Assembly: GCA_006538405.1 (NCBI GenBank)
Contig: BJKQ01000010.1
Location: forward strand, 2,294,001-2,358,000
Length of the DNA stretch: 64,000 nt
Direction of reading: 5' to 3'
DNA from: Hansfordia pulvinata
Lineage: Eukaryota; Ascomycota; Sordariomycetes; Xylariales
The translations under genes and the position numbers were made by a program. The notes under the pieces were generated by a model. The model saw nothing but the letters and a program-made list of their open reading frames with translations. It searched no databases and was not told the origin of the DNA. Of the stretch, positions 1 to 11,440 are shown one piece after another (position 1 is the stretch's first letter; every line of letters begins with the position of its first letter).

Positions 1-1060
1 TGACAGCTCCTAGTCCTCAATCTTGCCAGCACTTATGATCAACAGCAATGCCAAGGCCAGACCCGTGACAATGGCTCGGGGTTGTTAGAGATTCAAGTCG
101 TAAAGGGCAGGCGGTTCAGAGTGCGGGATAGAGAGCTGGGTGAGAAAAGTGGAAGATGAACCCAGCTCAGCACCCTCGAAGATTATATCCCGTAAGACAG
201 GGACCCGGCAGTATGATTCTCATCAGCTTGACCAAGTTCCATGCGCAGCAGTTTCCACCCAACAAACGGGCCCTTGGGTCCTCTGGGCCTCTGGGGAGCG
301 CCGACTCGGTTGTTCTCGATTGACAAATGCAAGCAGACGCCTAGCCTCCACGCTGACGGGGGCCACAGTGGAGGGTCGGGGCGACTTCGCTTCTTCATAC
401 CGGAAGAGGGTTTGCTAGGAGCAACGGGCTGCGACGTGCGGTCTCGACGGCGGACAGGCTCGCACATGTGTCTGGACCCATGCGCAGGATATAGCAAATT
501 CTTCCGACCAGCTAGCCGCTGTACTCATATTGCTCTCAGGAACAACAACGAGTGAGTTCGCTATTGGACGCGATCCCCTCCGGCTGTGAGGTACAGCTCG
601 CGTGGATTGACAGCCATGTATATTTGCCAGGCTTCTGTTTACAATGAGCCGAGAGGGGACAGAGTGGCGCTCAGACTCAATGGCTGCGGAAGCAGCGCGG
701 ATCATGCCACTGTCGCTTACAACTCACAAATGCTCAGGACTAGTGCGCACCATACTATGTGATAGAATCAGCCATGACCAGTTCCATGTCTGCCAGTAGC
801 CAGGCGAGTGGCGCTCGCTACCGTGGCGTGTTACTCGGTCTGCTTAATGAGGTCGATCCGCCGCGTGGCGAGCCAGAGACATGAAAGGCGGTCTGGCATT
901 CCAGTAAAGTACAAGGCCCCTGTACGTTGAACTGCAGGCTAATCTTGCTATGCCACCGGTTGGCAGCAGATCTCGCAGCGCACACTGAGAATGAAGAGAC
1001 AGCTGTAACAAGGGCTCGTATCAAGTGCTTGGCAGATGGAGGCGTGCTGAGTTTAAACTC
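1..1060. other. no gene recognised
   Basis: Mixed-composition DNA with only short overlapping frames on both strands, none with recognisable protein character, consistent splice sites or a signal peptide. I see no RNA gene or repeat here. Confidence 0.5.
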
Positions 1061-1222
1061 ATAAGGGGGTAACTGCAGAACCATGAGGATCACGATTCTT
1101 ATACATGAGTTCCAGGCGCGTACGCCGATGGCATTCTGGGCCCCTGATAGGCCAGATCCTCCCATTGGCCCGGTTACTGCTTCCGGAGGCATGTTGGTGA
1201 TGTTGGTGATGATGTTGGAGAT
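1061..1222 (+). repeat. diverged inverted repeat, copy A
   Basis: This segment aligns over nearly its whole length with the reverse complement of 3896-4091. Shared blocks include the ATAAGGG-GTAACTG start, TGAGGATCA, CTTATACATGA, ATTGGCCCGG and a GTTGGTGATGTTGGTGATG end. Copy B carries about 26 extra bases in the middle. The copies are diverged, so this is an old duplication. Both lie in gene-free DNA and bracket the tRNA-Gly and kinase genes. It may be a MITE-like element or the ends of a larger decayed element; no transposase is visible. Confidence 0.65.
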
Positions 1223-1537
1223 ATATGTATGGTCCGCACGTATGCATGCATGGGCGCGTACGTTGGGCCGTTCCTAGCCAGTCGTACGAAACCGATCAAA
1301 CAAGCCACATAACAACAGCGGAGGGGTGGTCGGATCAACTTGCGGTACTCTTGACTGCATTCACTGGCAAGAGACGCATCGGCATCGTGGCTTCACGCTA
1401 CCATGTCCCTAACATTGTGTCCTGGAGCGTGGACGCTGAAGCCGAGCAAGCTTCAACGTTGGATGTTGTGAATGTAGAACGTAGCAAGCGTGTAGATATT
1501 TCATCCACTCAGGATACTCTGGCAGAGTGCGAGTTCA

Positions 1538-1608
1538 GCATCAGTGGTTTAGTGGTAAAATCCATCGTTGCCATCGATGGGCCCCGCGTTCGATTCGCGG
1601 CTGATGCA
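1538..1608 (+). tRNA. tRNA-Gly (anticodon GCC)
   Basis: A full cloverleaf can be drawn. The acceptor stem is GCATCAG (1538-1544) with CTGATGC (1601-1607), followed by discriminator A at 1608. The D arm contains TGGTTTAGTGG. The anticodon stem CATCG/CGATG holds the loop TTGCCAT, giving anticodon GCC. The T arm is CCGCG-TTCGATT-CGCGG. There is no intron. A T5 run at 1616-1620 is the expected RNA polymerase III stop. It decodes GGC/GGT glycine codons. Confidence 0.96.
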
Positions 1609-1615
1609 AGTGTCC

Positions 1616-1620
1616 TTTTT
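1616..1620 (+). terminator. Pol III T-run terminator
   Basis: Five consecutive T residues begin eight bases after the discriminator base of the tRNA-Gly gene, the usual RNA polymerase III termination signal. Confidence 0.8.
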
Positions 1621-1737
1621 GTTATCCTTTGCATTGCACCCCGTAATTAGGATGGAAATGTAATCATGTTCGACACTTCGCCTATTGGTTTTGTCGCTCG
1701 ACCATGAAAAGAACAGCTTTCTATCTCGGCGGACCTG

Positions 1738-2745
1738 TCAAACTTGATATGGCCCCTCGCTCCCTCGAACAAGTGGAATCCGATAGGTGAGGAACTTGGG
1801 AAGCGCCTTCAAGACGACAGGGTTGGCGCCGACCCTCGCGCCATTTTCCCAAAAAAAGCAATCTAGCAAGGTCCCGAGAATCACAGCCTTCTGAACAAGG
1901 GCGGCCTGGCTCTCCAGGACGGCACGGACGCCTGCCGGCATCGCGGAGAGGAGTCCGTCCCAAAAGGCCCGCTCGGCGGTCTCGAACCCGTCGGACATGT
2001 AAAACTCACCCTCTGTGAATTCCCCGGCAATGGTGTGGATACGGCCGAAGCCGACGCCGAACGGGAGGGGGCAGGACAGCTCCCAATCTACCAGGCCCGT
2101 GACACGACACTCTTCGTCGACCAGGACGTTGACCTCGTTCAGATCATAGTGGGCGACCCAAAGTGGGAGGCTTGCCAGCTGCTCAAGTTTCTCCTGGTCG
2201 AGGAAGCTCTGAAGCTGGGGGCGGTATGGAAGTGCGCCCTCGAAATCAGAGGCCAGAATGGCCTCCAGATGAGGGCGGATCTTGTTGCTGACTGCATCAC
2301 CACTGCTATTGGCAAGATGACCTCCGGAAAAAGCTTTGCCAAGAGAACTCGTGATGTTGATTCGGCCCTGATCGCCCTTGCCGATGATGCCCCGGAGCCA
2401 GATCGTACCCGGTAAACGAGTTTGGGAATACGCCCAAACCCCGATATCAAGAAGCGCCTCGTCCTCCAAAGCTGCCACAGAGGGGACCAGACTGCCAAGC
2501 GCCTGCGCAGCTGTTGTGAAAGGACTCAGGTCAAGCGGCTCGGTGCGAAATTGGAGGACAACCTCGCGTTTGTCGGCCAAGGTAAGGAAGAAGGATCTGC
2601 TGAACATGCCCTGTAGTGGAGGTTTATCGACACGTTTCACCGAGCTGCCCAAGTGCTCAGTAGCCAACTTCTTGGCCAACTTGACTTGCTTTGAAGGTGT
2701 GTCGAGCAGCTTGGGGAGGTCCTGGTCCGAATCTATGCCTGGCAT
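1738..2745 (-). CDS. APH-family phosphotransferase (aminoglycoside phosphotransferase-like kinase)
   Basis: A 335-residue protein with the aminoglycoside/choline phosphotransferase fold. The clear signature is the catalytic Brenner block HYDLNEVNVLVD (His199, catalytic Asp201, Asn206), followed by GLVDWE with the metal-binding Asp220. The N-terminal part should be the ATP-binding lobe (QLFR-type strand around residues 60-70). Fungal genomes hold many such kinases of unknown substrate, and real antibiotic resistance is not implied. I start at the ATG at 2745; the frame stays open upstream only to a TTG at 2781. No intron is needed. The gene lies between two inverted repeats (1061-1222 and 3896-4091), so it may have been carried or captured by an element, but that is inference. 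Confidence 0.88.
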   Translation of the reverse strand: MPGIDSDQDLPKLLDTPSKQVKLAKKLATEHLGSSVKRVDKPPLQGMFSRSFFLTLADKREVVLQFRTEPLDLSPFTTAAQALGSLVPSVAALEDEALLDIGVWAYSQTRLPGTIWLRGIIGKGDQGRINITSSLGKAFSGGHLANSSGDAVSNKIRPHLEAILASDFEGALPYRPQLQSFLDQEKLEQLASLPLWVAHYDLNEVNVLVDEECRVTGLVDWELSCPLPFGVGFGRIHTIAGEFTEGEFYMSDGFETAERAFWDGLLSAMPAGVRAVLESQAALVQKAVILGTLLDCFFWENGARVGANPVVLKALPKFLTYRIPLVRGSEGPYQV

Positions 2746-3895
2746 ACTGAGATAGCTGTGGTCCGACGGAAGGCCGGACAAGGATCCTCCTCAAAGGACG
2801 TCGCGGGCGCGTAATTGACTGTAACGAGTAAGTAACCTGGAGACTGGCTGGTGGCGAGACCAGTGCGAGCGTGGGGCGTCGATGGTTCGTAGATGGGGAT
2901 GGTGGATGGATAATGTAGGTACTCACCTCGAAGTTTCTGATCTAGGAAAATACTTAAACTGCCACAGCTTTCGTGGTTCGAGCTTCAGCTGGGAACCACG
3001 ACCCGGATGCCGGCGTCCTCGTGTAGAACAAGAGGACTACCCGCGTGGGCAAACAGTGAAGGACTTTACACAGGGCAGGTCGCAGATCGAGGTTTCCCCG
3101 GGTACTGCCCCCGTCGCGTATGCTACACCTGGGGTGCGTGCATGCGATTGTGGGCCAGCTGATAAGAATTATGGGTCTGTCAACGACCGGCCCGCCACAT
3201 GCGACTCCATCGAACCAATAGCAATTCACCACGGCGACGCCTAGCCTTCCACATGCCACAGATACGGTTAGCTAGAACCAACGTGTTAGGTTCGACTCAC
3301 AACAGCCCGGACCCGTGCACATGAAGGAAGGCGCGACGCGCAATGGGGCATCAGCTTGAACGGGCCAACTGGGCAAAGCAGACCAGTAAAACCTCGGCAA
3401 CCAACAAGTCTGAGGTACCTACTTTCTTCATCGTAAACTCACACAGACGTGCAATGAGAGAAAGCGGGTGATAGGAGGAATCAACTCACGATTATCCCCA
3501 CGCACGCAGTACCTGCGCAGAAAGTTTGGGTCTCCCGGACCGCCGTGGCAAGCGGGATACATCATAAGGGGGTACTATTGTCGCTTGCCCACCTGTCTTG
3601 CTCAACGGGTCTTGTTCATGAACCATATGTAGATTTAATAACTACCTAGCCACTCGAGCCTCGAGGCAGAATAATGATTGATGAGTTATCAATACTTAGA
3701 ATGGCCTTAAGACAAACTCGTGTTCTTCCAGGCTTTGGAGATCGGTCTTGATCTATCATGTTTGATGAGGCTTCTGAGTTGGCTACTTTGAATAATTGCT
3801 GTATGGCTGTTTGGAAACTTTCGAATAACTGGCTGTAAGCGATTCAGCTTATGCGACGCTTGGAGTATGGACACACACTACCTGCCGCGACTGCA
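2746..3895. other. intergenic, no gene recognised
   Basis: Upstream region of the APH-like gene. It has several short frames but none with family resemblance. An ATAAGGGGGTA string at 3564-3574 resembles the outer end of the inverted repeat at 1061 and could be a further fragment of it. Confidence 0.45.
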
Positions 3896-4091
3896 CCAAC
3901 ATCTTCAACATCACCAACATCACCAATATGACTCCGGGGGCAGTTCCGGGCCAATAGAAGGATCAGGCCAATCAGAGGGCAAATCAGCTAACGGCATACT
4001 TGCCGAGTCTTCATGTATAAGAAGTGTGTCTTCCGCACATACCATAAGGCGAGTCTCATGATCCTCAAGATCTCCCAGTTACACCCTTACA
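3896..4091 (-). repeat. diverged inverted repeat, copy B
   Basis: Reverse-complement partner of 1061-1222, with the same block order and an internal insertion of about 26 bases. It ends about 95 bases before the start codon of the gene at 4187, so it may form part of that gene's promoter. Confidence 0.65.
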
Positions 4092-4186
4092 GGTTCATCC
4101 ATAATTCAGCATACACTCCCGAGTCCTGCTAAGCCGTTGGCACGAGCCCTTATTATAGTAAAGCCTTGGTATAACCTTGGGCGAAG

Positions 4187-5065
4187 ATGTCTATCTCGAC
4201 TTTCCCTCGCGAAAACTCCTTGGACAACGAACACCTTCGTGAATCTCCCTTCCCCACATCCGATTACAACCAGCTTCCCAGTATCGCCGTAATGGAAGGA
4301 GTTGCGGCGGATTATGCCAGGGCTCACACGGTGCTTCTTCGCATGATCGCTTCTCGTGGACTGAGCAACATCTTCTCTCTCCACCTAATCCACAGGCACT
4401 TCGACTTGCCTCTGGGACGAATCATGGTCTATGAGACAGTCAAGGGCAAGGCTCACAGTGATTTCGTTCTGTGCAGCCCCCGTCTTCCGCAAGATTGCCC
4501 CGATGCCCGCGGCCTCTACTTCAAGGCTGTTCCTGGTGAGGGAATGGTTGCTTTCGAGTTCACTACGGAGAAAGGTGCGAATCTCTCAGCCCACGAAGAT
4601 TTCGTCGCCGAATTTTACTCGGTCCTTCTCGAGCAAGGGGTCCAGGACATTTTTGCCTTGACTGCTTTGCCCTTGTGTTCCCAGGGTGAAACTCTGACGG
4701 AGTTTGAGATGAGGGAAATTCTCTCGACTGCCCTTGTTTCTGACGACACTTGGATGCCAAAGCATGAGATGGCAACTTCAACGACTACGGACTGGTCCGC
4801 AACAACTGACTATCTCGAACCATTTGACGAGTCTGTCCCCGGAGTAGTTCAGCTCAAATGCACCACGACAAAGAGCGACTCTCATTTCAACGTCACGTGC
4901 AGCATGACTCGCAACGGCGCACACTACCAGAAAAAGAAGGGAGGCCCCGGCTCAGGTGTGGCACCCTCGGACACATATTTCATGATCAATGGCCAAACTT
5001 CCCATGAAGGGACTGAGCCCCACGCTATCATATCACATGCCTTCCAACTTGTCGCCGCCAGATAG
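4187..5065 (+). CDS. hypothetical protein, 292 aa
   Basis: A single open frame from ATG (4187) to TAG with good codon character and no intron needed. I do not recognise the family. The protein has no signal peptide or membrane segment. Residues about 35-150 look globular and mixed alpha/beta. The C-terminal part (about 200-270) is rich in Ser/Thr, with a basic KKKGGPGSG loop. Possible functions range from an enzyme-like fold to an orphan protein, and I cannot choose. Repeat copy B lies just upstream, and the DNA downstream is AT-richer and empty. Intact reading over 879 bases is the main evidence that the gene is real. Confidence 0.7.
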   Translation: MSISTFPRENSLDNEHLRESPFPTSDYNQLPSIAVMEGVAADYARAHTVLLRMIASRGLSNIFSLHLIHRHFDLPLGRIMVYETVKGKAHSDFVLCSPRLPQDCPDARGLYFKAVPGEGMVAFEFTTEKGANLSAHEDFVAEFYSVLLEQGVQDIFALTALPLCSQGETLTEFEMREILSTALVSDDTWMPKHEMATSTTTDWSATTDYLEPFDESVPGVVQLKCTTTKSDSHFNVTCSMTRNGAHYQKKKGGPGSGVAPSDTYFMINGQTSHEGTEPHAIISHAFQLVAAR

Positions 5066-5586
5066 AGATTTGTTCTAGCCCGTTGAAATACTCCATCAAC
5101 ATGTTCGAAAGCCTGCGGAGAGTGTTTGGATTTTTCAGGTTTCACCCTCTCACTACACCCAATGATCGATATACTGTTTCCCATTTCCCACGGGCCACGA
5201 TTGTCCTTCCTTTATAATGAAATGATTCGAATTAATGCCATTATTTTGAATCAAAAGACTGGCACATTAAACGTTCTTCTAACTGAGTCCGTATTCCAAC
5301 ATGCTGATTCGATGAAATGATTGTTTAAAGTTATGGCGCGCAACCGACTGAATGATCATCCTGTTGCCTGCCCATCTCTGGCTGATGCTTCCTCAAAGGG
5401 GATCATAATCCTCGCTATCTACAAATGTCTTACACATTGCACAGGTGTAAATATCAAAGAGACGTCTTGACTGATGGCTACGAGGACTGCTGCGAGCAAT
5501 GTTCTGTAAGTCACAAGGGTTACCCAAGCCTAGAAGTTATCTCAAGTAGTTGAACCACCTCCTCTAAAGACACGAACAATGGTCAG
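5066..5586. other. intergenic, no gene recognised
   Basis: AT-richer than its neighbours, between two convergent genes. Nothing identifiable beyond probable 3' untranslated sequence. Confidence 0.5.
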
Positions 5587-6077
5587 TTATTCTGATCGAG
5601 ATTCGACAGGACGCTCAGGAAACATGGAATCGACACCGCAGCGGATCCGATAAGACCGCGCTGGAGCCGCAACTGTTTCCACCTCAGGCTTCTCGACCCC
5701 GTTTTTGTTGGTTTTTACTTTGCCGTTGGGCTTGACTCGAGCGGTCTCCAAGGTATGTTTCTCCTTCACGCCCCACCAATAGGATGACCATATGACGCCG
5801 CCTTTGCACAAGTATTCAGGGAAGAGCTCGAGCGTGCAGCCTGTCTGCTTTTGCTCTATCCGAGCAGAGTAGCGCGGGGGTCAAGCTGCGTGGCGTGACT
5901 GCATTCCAGAGCGCCCTCATGCTCAATGACCTTCGATGTGTCCTTGAAGATGTTTCTTGATCTTGTGTAGAGGCGGACAACAGTCTGCTCTTCCCTGACA
6001 TCCAGTGCCATAGCTGACGAAATGACAGGAAGGCTCAAAGCCGAGAGTAGATAGATAGCGGTTCCAAATATTTGCAT
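5587..6077 (-). CDS. candidate small secreted cysteine-containing protein (two exons)
   Basis: The first exon (6077-5900) opens with ATG and encodes a convincing signal peptide: a short N-terminus, then about 15 hydrophobic residues ending near ISSAMA. Unspliced, the frame stops at about 72 residues. Removing a 44-nt GT...AG segment (5856-5899) joins it in frame to 5855-5587. The result is 148 residues, with about 125 after signal cleavage and four cysteines at 59, 66, 76 and 132. The intron is very short for a fungus and has a poor branch site, so the join is tentative; an indel is the alternative. No known effector family is recognised. If correct, it is a typical small secreted protein candidate with two possible disulfides. 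Confidence 0.45.
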
Positions 6078-6852
6078 TGTAGAAATTGAGGGTGAGTCGA
6101 CCGTGTGGGAGGTTGACATAAATTGAAGTAGCTGTCTCTGAGAGCGAGATTTGCGTCCGTGAATATGGCGACGTTCTCTACTTGATACCATCTCGTCCGC
6201 GGAAATGAGACGAGGACGGCGGCCTGCTTTAGAGAGCAGTTTCCTCCAGTAGGACATGTTGTGATCCTCTTGTGATGCAAGCTGGGTCCAAGCAAGATGT
6301 CTAATCTGAGTACGCTGTGGCAATCATTACTCTCGAATAGAAAATACTAGCCTAATTCTACACTTGAGCAACAGACGATTCCAAACAATATTCCTAGTTA
6401 TGTCTGGCCCGCCATCGGGATCGGATCTACGGCAACTTGTGGCGATTCTCAGCTGAAGAAGTCCTTCACGCCTCTCCTCGTTGCAGAAGGAGGAACAAGT
6501 TGAAGTATTCATACTTGAAGTCTCAGGGCTCCTGAACTTATTTAGGAGGGCGAAATCTCCTAGATGGAATCAACGTGAGAACGAGAACGATATGGATTCG
6601 CGTGGGCGAAGACGAATACTGTGGCGAGTCGTACGATTCGAACACGGTACTAGCGTGGTGCGAGACCCGGACCGACAAATCGTTGACTACTAAGTAATTA
6701 TACAGTTGAGTATCTTCACATGCCCAGAAACACCGTGGGCCGCATGTCGCTGTCGTCGTGCAGATTATGATACCCGAAAACACTGACGCCTTGCTGTAAT
6801 TCATGGAAATTGTTTATTAGGTCTTCATTCCTGCCTCGGACAACATCCCGTA
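6078..6852. other. intergenic, no gene recognised
   Basis: Upstream of the secreted-protein candidate and downstream of the Bsd2-like gene. A TTCGAATC string near 6635-6645 (minus strand) was tested as a tRNA T-arm and does not fold. Confidence 0.45.
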
Positions 6853-8052
6853 CTATACCACGCGCTCCGGGTGTTCGCCCTCGGCGATGATGGGCACACC
6901 AAGCCCCCGGTCGGGACTCTGGAGGACGAGCTCCTCGTGACGGCGAGCCTTGATATAATCACTGATGGCCCTGATGAGTATGAACCAGCCGACAATCATC
7001 ATGGCATAAGCCACCCATTCACTGCTGGCAAGCTCGCTTAGTCCCGACTTCTGTCCCTCGTCGGCCGAGCCGACGACGCTGGGGTTGAAGTCATGTGTGT
7101 TGGGGTCCGGAGGTGCCGAGTAGCTGTCAGAAGGGGCCGCATCCATGCCGCTGGCACCGACCGAGGGTCCCTTCATATAGAAGCCGTACTGGATGAAAGT
7201 TATGCCAAGGCCAGCCCTGGAACCGTTCTTGGCGGCGTGGGTTGAGTGCAGGAGGTAGGTCAGCAAGAAGCCGACGAGCTGGAACGACATGCTGATCATG
7301 CCATTCCAAATGAAGCTGAAGACAGAGCCGACGGGCAGGCCGTCGATGTAGACCTCATCGGGGCCACCGAGACCGGGTGCTAAGATGGTGGTCTCCCAGT
7401 ACGGAGGTGCAGAGTCGGCTGCGGCTTGCTCGTATGTCTAAGTAGTGGATTTAGGGTTAGTCAAACGATCGAACGGAGCGAGTTCATGTGACGTACGGGT
7501 GGCATTTCCTCGACCGTCTTCTCCCGCCTTCTGGACGCGCTGTCATATTCGAGAAGACACCATCGGACTGGATACCTCCGCCGTAAACTCTCGAATTGTT
7601 CGCGTTTGCCGCGTTGGAGCCGGTGCCTGTCGTGCTCGGCTGGCTCCTGGCTTGAGCATCGCTGCTGCTGCTGCTGCTGAGGTTGCTGTGGTCGTTGTCG
7701 TTGAAGGTGGAGCTGCGGGAGACAGGAAATGAGTTGCCGCGGACTAGCCGCTGCCGGTCGTCGGGTTCATCGTCGTCGCTGTCATCGTCGGCGGTGTCGA
7801 AAGCGTCGGCCAGATCCGGGTCAACAGTTTGGCGCCTTCTCTCGAAGGAAGACTGGCGCGAATGGAAGGATGGCGGAGGGGACGCAGGGGTCCTCAGAGC
7901 GCTGATGGGTGTATTGATCTCGGAAGGGGCCCGGGAGCCGGACAAATCTTGGGTATTGACCTAAGAGGGAACAGACGTTAGGGTTCGGGACGTGAACAGA
8001 AAACCGCGGACAGAATGCGATCGAAACTTACCCGAGCGTAGCGACCCGACAT
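6853..8052 (-). CDS. Bsd2/NDFIP-like PY-motif membrane adaptor, three exons, apparent 1-nt frameshift
   Basis: Exons are 8052-8032 (MSGRYAR), 7960-7497 and 7437-6853. Introns are 7961-8031 (GTAAGT...TTAG) and 7438-7496 (GTACGT, CTAAC branch, TTAG). The product of about 356 residues has an acidic, Ser-rich N-terminus, PPTY and PPYW motifs around residues 161-176, hydrophobic segments near 201-226 and 233-250, and a final TM at about 303-318. This matches the Bsd2/NDFIP family, Golgi/endosome adaptors that recruit Rsp5/Nedd4 ubiquitin ligase and in yeast limit metal transporters. Exon 2 changes frame near 7525-7535, between the ...MTARPE and EKTVEEMPP segments. The exon lengths total 1070 nt, one short of a multiple of three. 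The flanking coding sequence is intact, so a lost base in the assembly is more likely than a dead gene. Confidence 0.85.
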
Positions 8053-10701
8053 GACGAGAGCGATGCGTTCCAGCGAACGATGGAGATGGTCAAGAGTCGC
8101 GGAAAGAGAAGAGGCGGCAAAGTCGCCACGGAGGCGATGAGCTGGGTCGGCCGGGTAGGCAAATGGCGGGCAAGTTGATTGATGGAATTATTGGCTGGGA
8201 ATCGTGGGACAGGGATCGCGTAGGCGGGCAAGGCCACGGCTGGCGAAGCGGACCGGACGGGCGGGAGACGTTGAAGGGAAAACGGCGGATGTCGACGAGA
8301 GATAGGAGAAGAAGGCTGTCGGCGTAGGTAGGGACAGCAAGCGATGGCGCCGGTGATGGCGCCGGGTGGCGGGTTGAAGGTTCGAGTCGTGTGGTAGGAT
8401 GTGGTGGAAAGGAATGGAATGAAAGTCAAAGAAAGGCCAGGGAGCGGCCGGGGTGGCGCAGCACAAGTTGGAGGCTTGCGGCACGGGGCGGGAGCAGAAC
8501 GAGGAAAAGAGACCCGGCGGCTCGGTCGGATCGGAGGCGGACAGACGTCTTCAAGCAGGTGCGAGTGTGTAACTCCGTAAGGAGAAGCAGACAAAGAAGG
8601 CCGCGACAGGGCGGATGGCGACCGGCGAGGAGGACAACGTTGAAGGAGGGCGCGTGAGGGCGGCACGGTGGACACGCCCGTCGCTGGCCAGGCGTCAGGA
8701 CTCGTAATAAGGGGGGGTTCAAGCGACGCAGCGATTGCGGGCAGTGGAGCGAGATCCAAAGCAGATGGATGGTGACGGCACAAGGAGTACGATGAAAGGC
8801 CGAAGGTAGGGGTTCCTTGGGGCAGAAGAAACCTCGAGATTACTGAGTGCTGTAGGCAGTCTTGCCAAGTCTGTCAACAGCAGAGGTAGTCCGCCTCTTT
8901 CGCTACCTTGACTGAAGTACCTATGCTGCCAGTCCGTATCCCACCACATGCAGCCACTCAGCATCAGCAGGTGCATTCACCAGGGCGCACGAGGGTGGAC
9001 CCTGGGGTCAGGTACTGACCACTCGTAATCCTAGTCGCAGGCGTAACGGCCGCGTGGACGGCAGGCCGGAATGCACATGAGGCAAAGTCCTGCTACTTGA
9101 GCCAAGGTGCATCTCGGCGTTGCACCAAAGTTCAAGGTACAGACGGGCCGGCTAGACCGGCTGCCCGGGCTTCAGCAGAAGGAGGTAGGTACCATCCAGG
9201 TCGAGCTGGCATCCATTGGAACCATCTGCAGGCGGAAAGTCAGGGCACTCATTACCGGTACCTTACTCATACACGCAGGAGTTTTCATGGCTGTGTTGGC
9301 ACCGGCTGCGATTGCGCCCAAACCACCAACTTGAAATCTCGAGTAGATATCTTTACCCGTACCCAGCCCGTATCCCTACCACGCGCACTCCCGTTGTGCT
9401 TGGACTGCGCTCATCAAGCTTAGGACCAATGCGGCATTTCGCTGGCGCGGGACTGGGCCAAGATGTACGAGGACCTGCAGGGGTACGAATGGGCACTCGT
9501 AGCGCAGCACCGCAGGTCATACCAGGGACTCGTATCCATGATGGAACTCCTTACTCCGTACCGCACTCCTGTGATTAAGGGGCGCGCCAGCCCAGGGGCA
9601 GCGAAATGGCAGAAAGGGGGGAATTCGGCGCTTGTTTGAGTAAACGGCTACGCCACGCCACCAGTAGGTTGGCAACCCACCCGTGTCAGATTCACCAACA
9701 AGTAGAAGTGGTTGATGCCCCGCGTCCAAGGCGTCGAGACCGCGGGCTGCGCGGCGGCCCAGATCGAGCGTCGTCGACTGTCGGTGAGCAGCGAGATCCG
9801 CGCGTGGCACGTGGACGGGAACGTGCGGAATCGGTCCATCCATTTGTGCAATCAACCCAATACGGGGGACCACTCATCAATACGAACAGCATTATGCTGG
9901 TTGCAGGTCATCAACCCGGCCGTGATGGGTGATTTGGCCATGGAACAGGTGCAAGGCTGTCCCTGGTAGATACATGTATGAGCAGTGCCTGATCTGCCTT
10001 TCATCAGTACCCTCCTTGCCAGGTACCTTAGGTACACAGGTAACATGTGTTCGCACTCCAGAGGTACTTGATCAGTTGGACATGAATGATAAGTGCCTCT
10101 CATTTTGCATCCGTGTCTGCGCATTGGATTCTCTTTCCTGTGTTCGTTGGCTGCGCCCGGCCTCGGGTCCGGTCCCCGCAGCTCCCGTCTCCGCCGGTGC
10201 GTTTCTGGAGGCCGCCTGCGGGTGGACACATCAACCGCCGCTCCACGCTCTTCCTATTACTCCGAGGCGCCGAGACTTGCACCTGTATGAGCACAGCCAG
10301 CAGCGAGTGTCAAGCACACACTCCGGGCTAGTCTCATATACGGATATAGGTATGTTTCGCGAGGTGGGAGCAGGTCGGCGCAGTAATAAGCCTCAGGCCA
10401 CCCACAGGCGAACCGCTCTATTGCCTGGAGAGACGAAAGTGCTCGTCCGCGTACAGCCAAAGTCTGTGCTGGCCACGTCCGTCTCACGAGTATATGCAGT
10501 CCGCTTCTACCGACGGCGCTCCCAGCCCAGTTGTTCGTCTATTCCATCGCCGTGACGCTATCGTCCATCCCTTAGCTGGACTCCACCCCCAGCTTCCATC
10601 GCCCTTGCGGACGAGCAACGCTCGCGATGTTCATTGAGCCAAACCTCCAGGTCGCGATTTTTGATGGGAAGACTTGCGCGGGTCAGTAGAGCGCTCTGGG
10701 C

Positions 10702-10702
<1 letters not shown>

Positions 10703-10737
<35 letters not shown>

Positions 10738-10755
10738 TGTGTGTGTGTGTGTGTG
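10703..10755. repeat. compound microsatellite (GA)n(GT)n
   Basis: About 16 GA units run directly into about 10 GT units with almost no interruption. Frames read through it are low-complexity artefacts. Confidence 0.95.
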
Positions 10756-11356
10756 GAATGCAGGTGCCTTGTAGTAACCATATTTTGCCGCCAACAGGTC
10801 CCTTTTCCGCAACGCCGCGGCGGGCAGCGCCCGAGACCTCGGCAGCCTTGCAACCAGCTTGAGCCTCAGCAATTACACTCGATGGTTTGCATTCTCTCAC
10901 TGTCAGAAATGATAATCGTCTCTTTTCACGCCCTTCTCCCTGGCTTTTTATTCTCCTGGCCCTTTTCGCCGATCCATGTCCTCGTAAATGAGCATTCGAG
11001 TACAACTCCGTTCTCAAGATTTGGGTGACATTAGCAGACAAACACCGTCACTCGTTACACCAGACGGGTATGGCCGGATTGATTGTAGAGCAGTCAGAAT
11101 GAGAAAGAAAAACGCCAAGATCCGGGGTTAAGCTACAAGCAGAACACAGTATCTAGCCTCGCACGTTGGTGGAGGATTGACACCCTCGAGATCGAGTGCG
11201 AGCGGAACCGGCCAGGCCATGGCTAGAAATCAGGAAGCACTAGATGTAGGAAGAATTCAATAAGCAATGACACAGGGCCCGGCACGGCAAAGGCAAGTGA
11301 ATGACAGGCTGATACTAAATATCTGATCTCTACCTACCGAGCCGGACACCCACGTG

Positions 11357-11357
<1 letters not shown>

Positions 11358-11421
<64 letters not shown>

Positions 11422-11440
11422 CACACACACACACACGCAC
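11358..11440. repeat. (AC)n microsatellite
   Basis: About 83 bases of AC dinucleotides with two GC interruptions near 11415 and 11437. Length polymorphism and sequencing slippage are likely here. Confidence 0.95.

Noticed and set aside
6600..6710. Possible tRNA on the minus strand (TTCGAATC)
   Set aside because: T-arm and acceptor stem do not pair.
8028..8783. Minus-strand frame of 251 codons upstream of the Bsd2-like gene
   Set aside because: Pro/Ser/Arg-rich, no ATG start, lies in the pyrimidine-rich leader of the next gene.
9597..10555. Several overlapping frames on both strands
   Set aside because: No conserved motif, no codon bias, mutual overlap; treated as non-coding.
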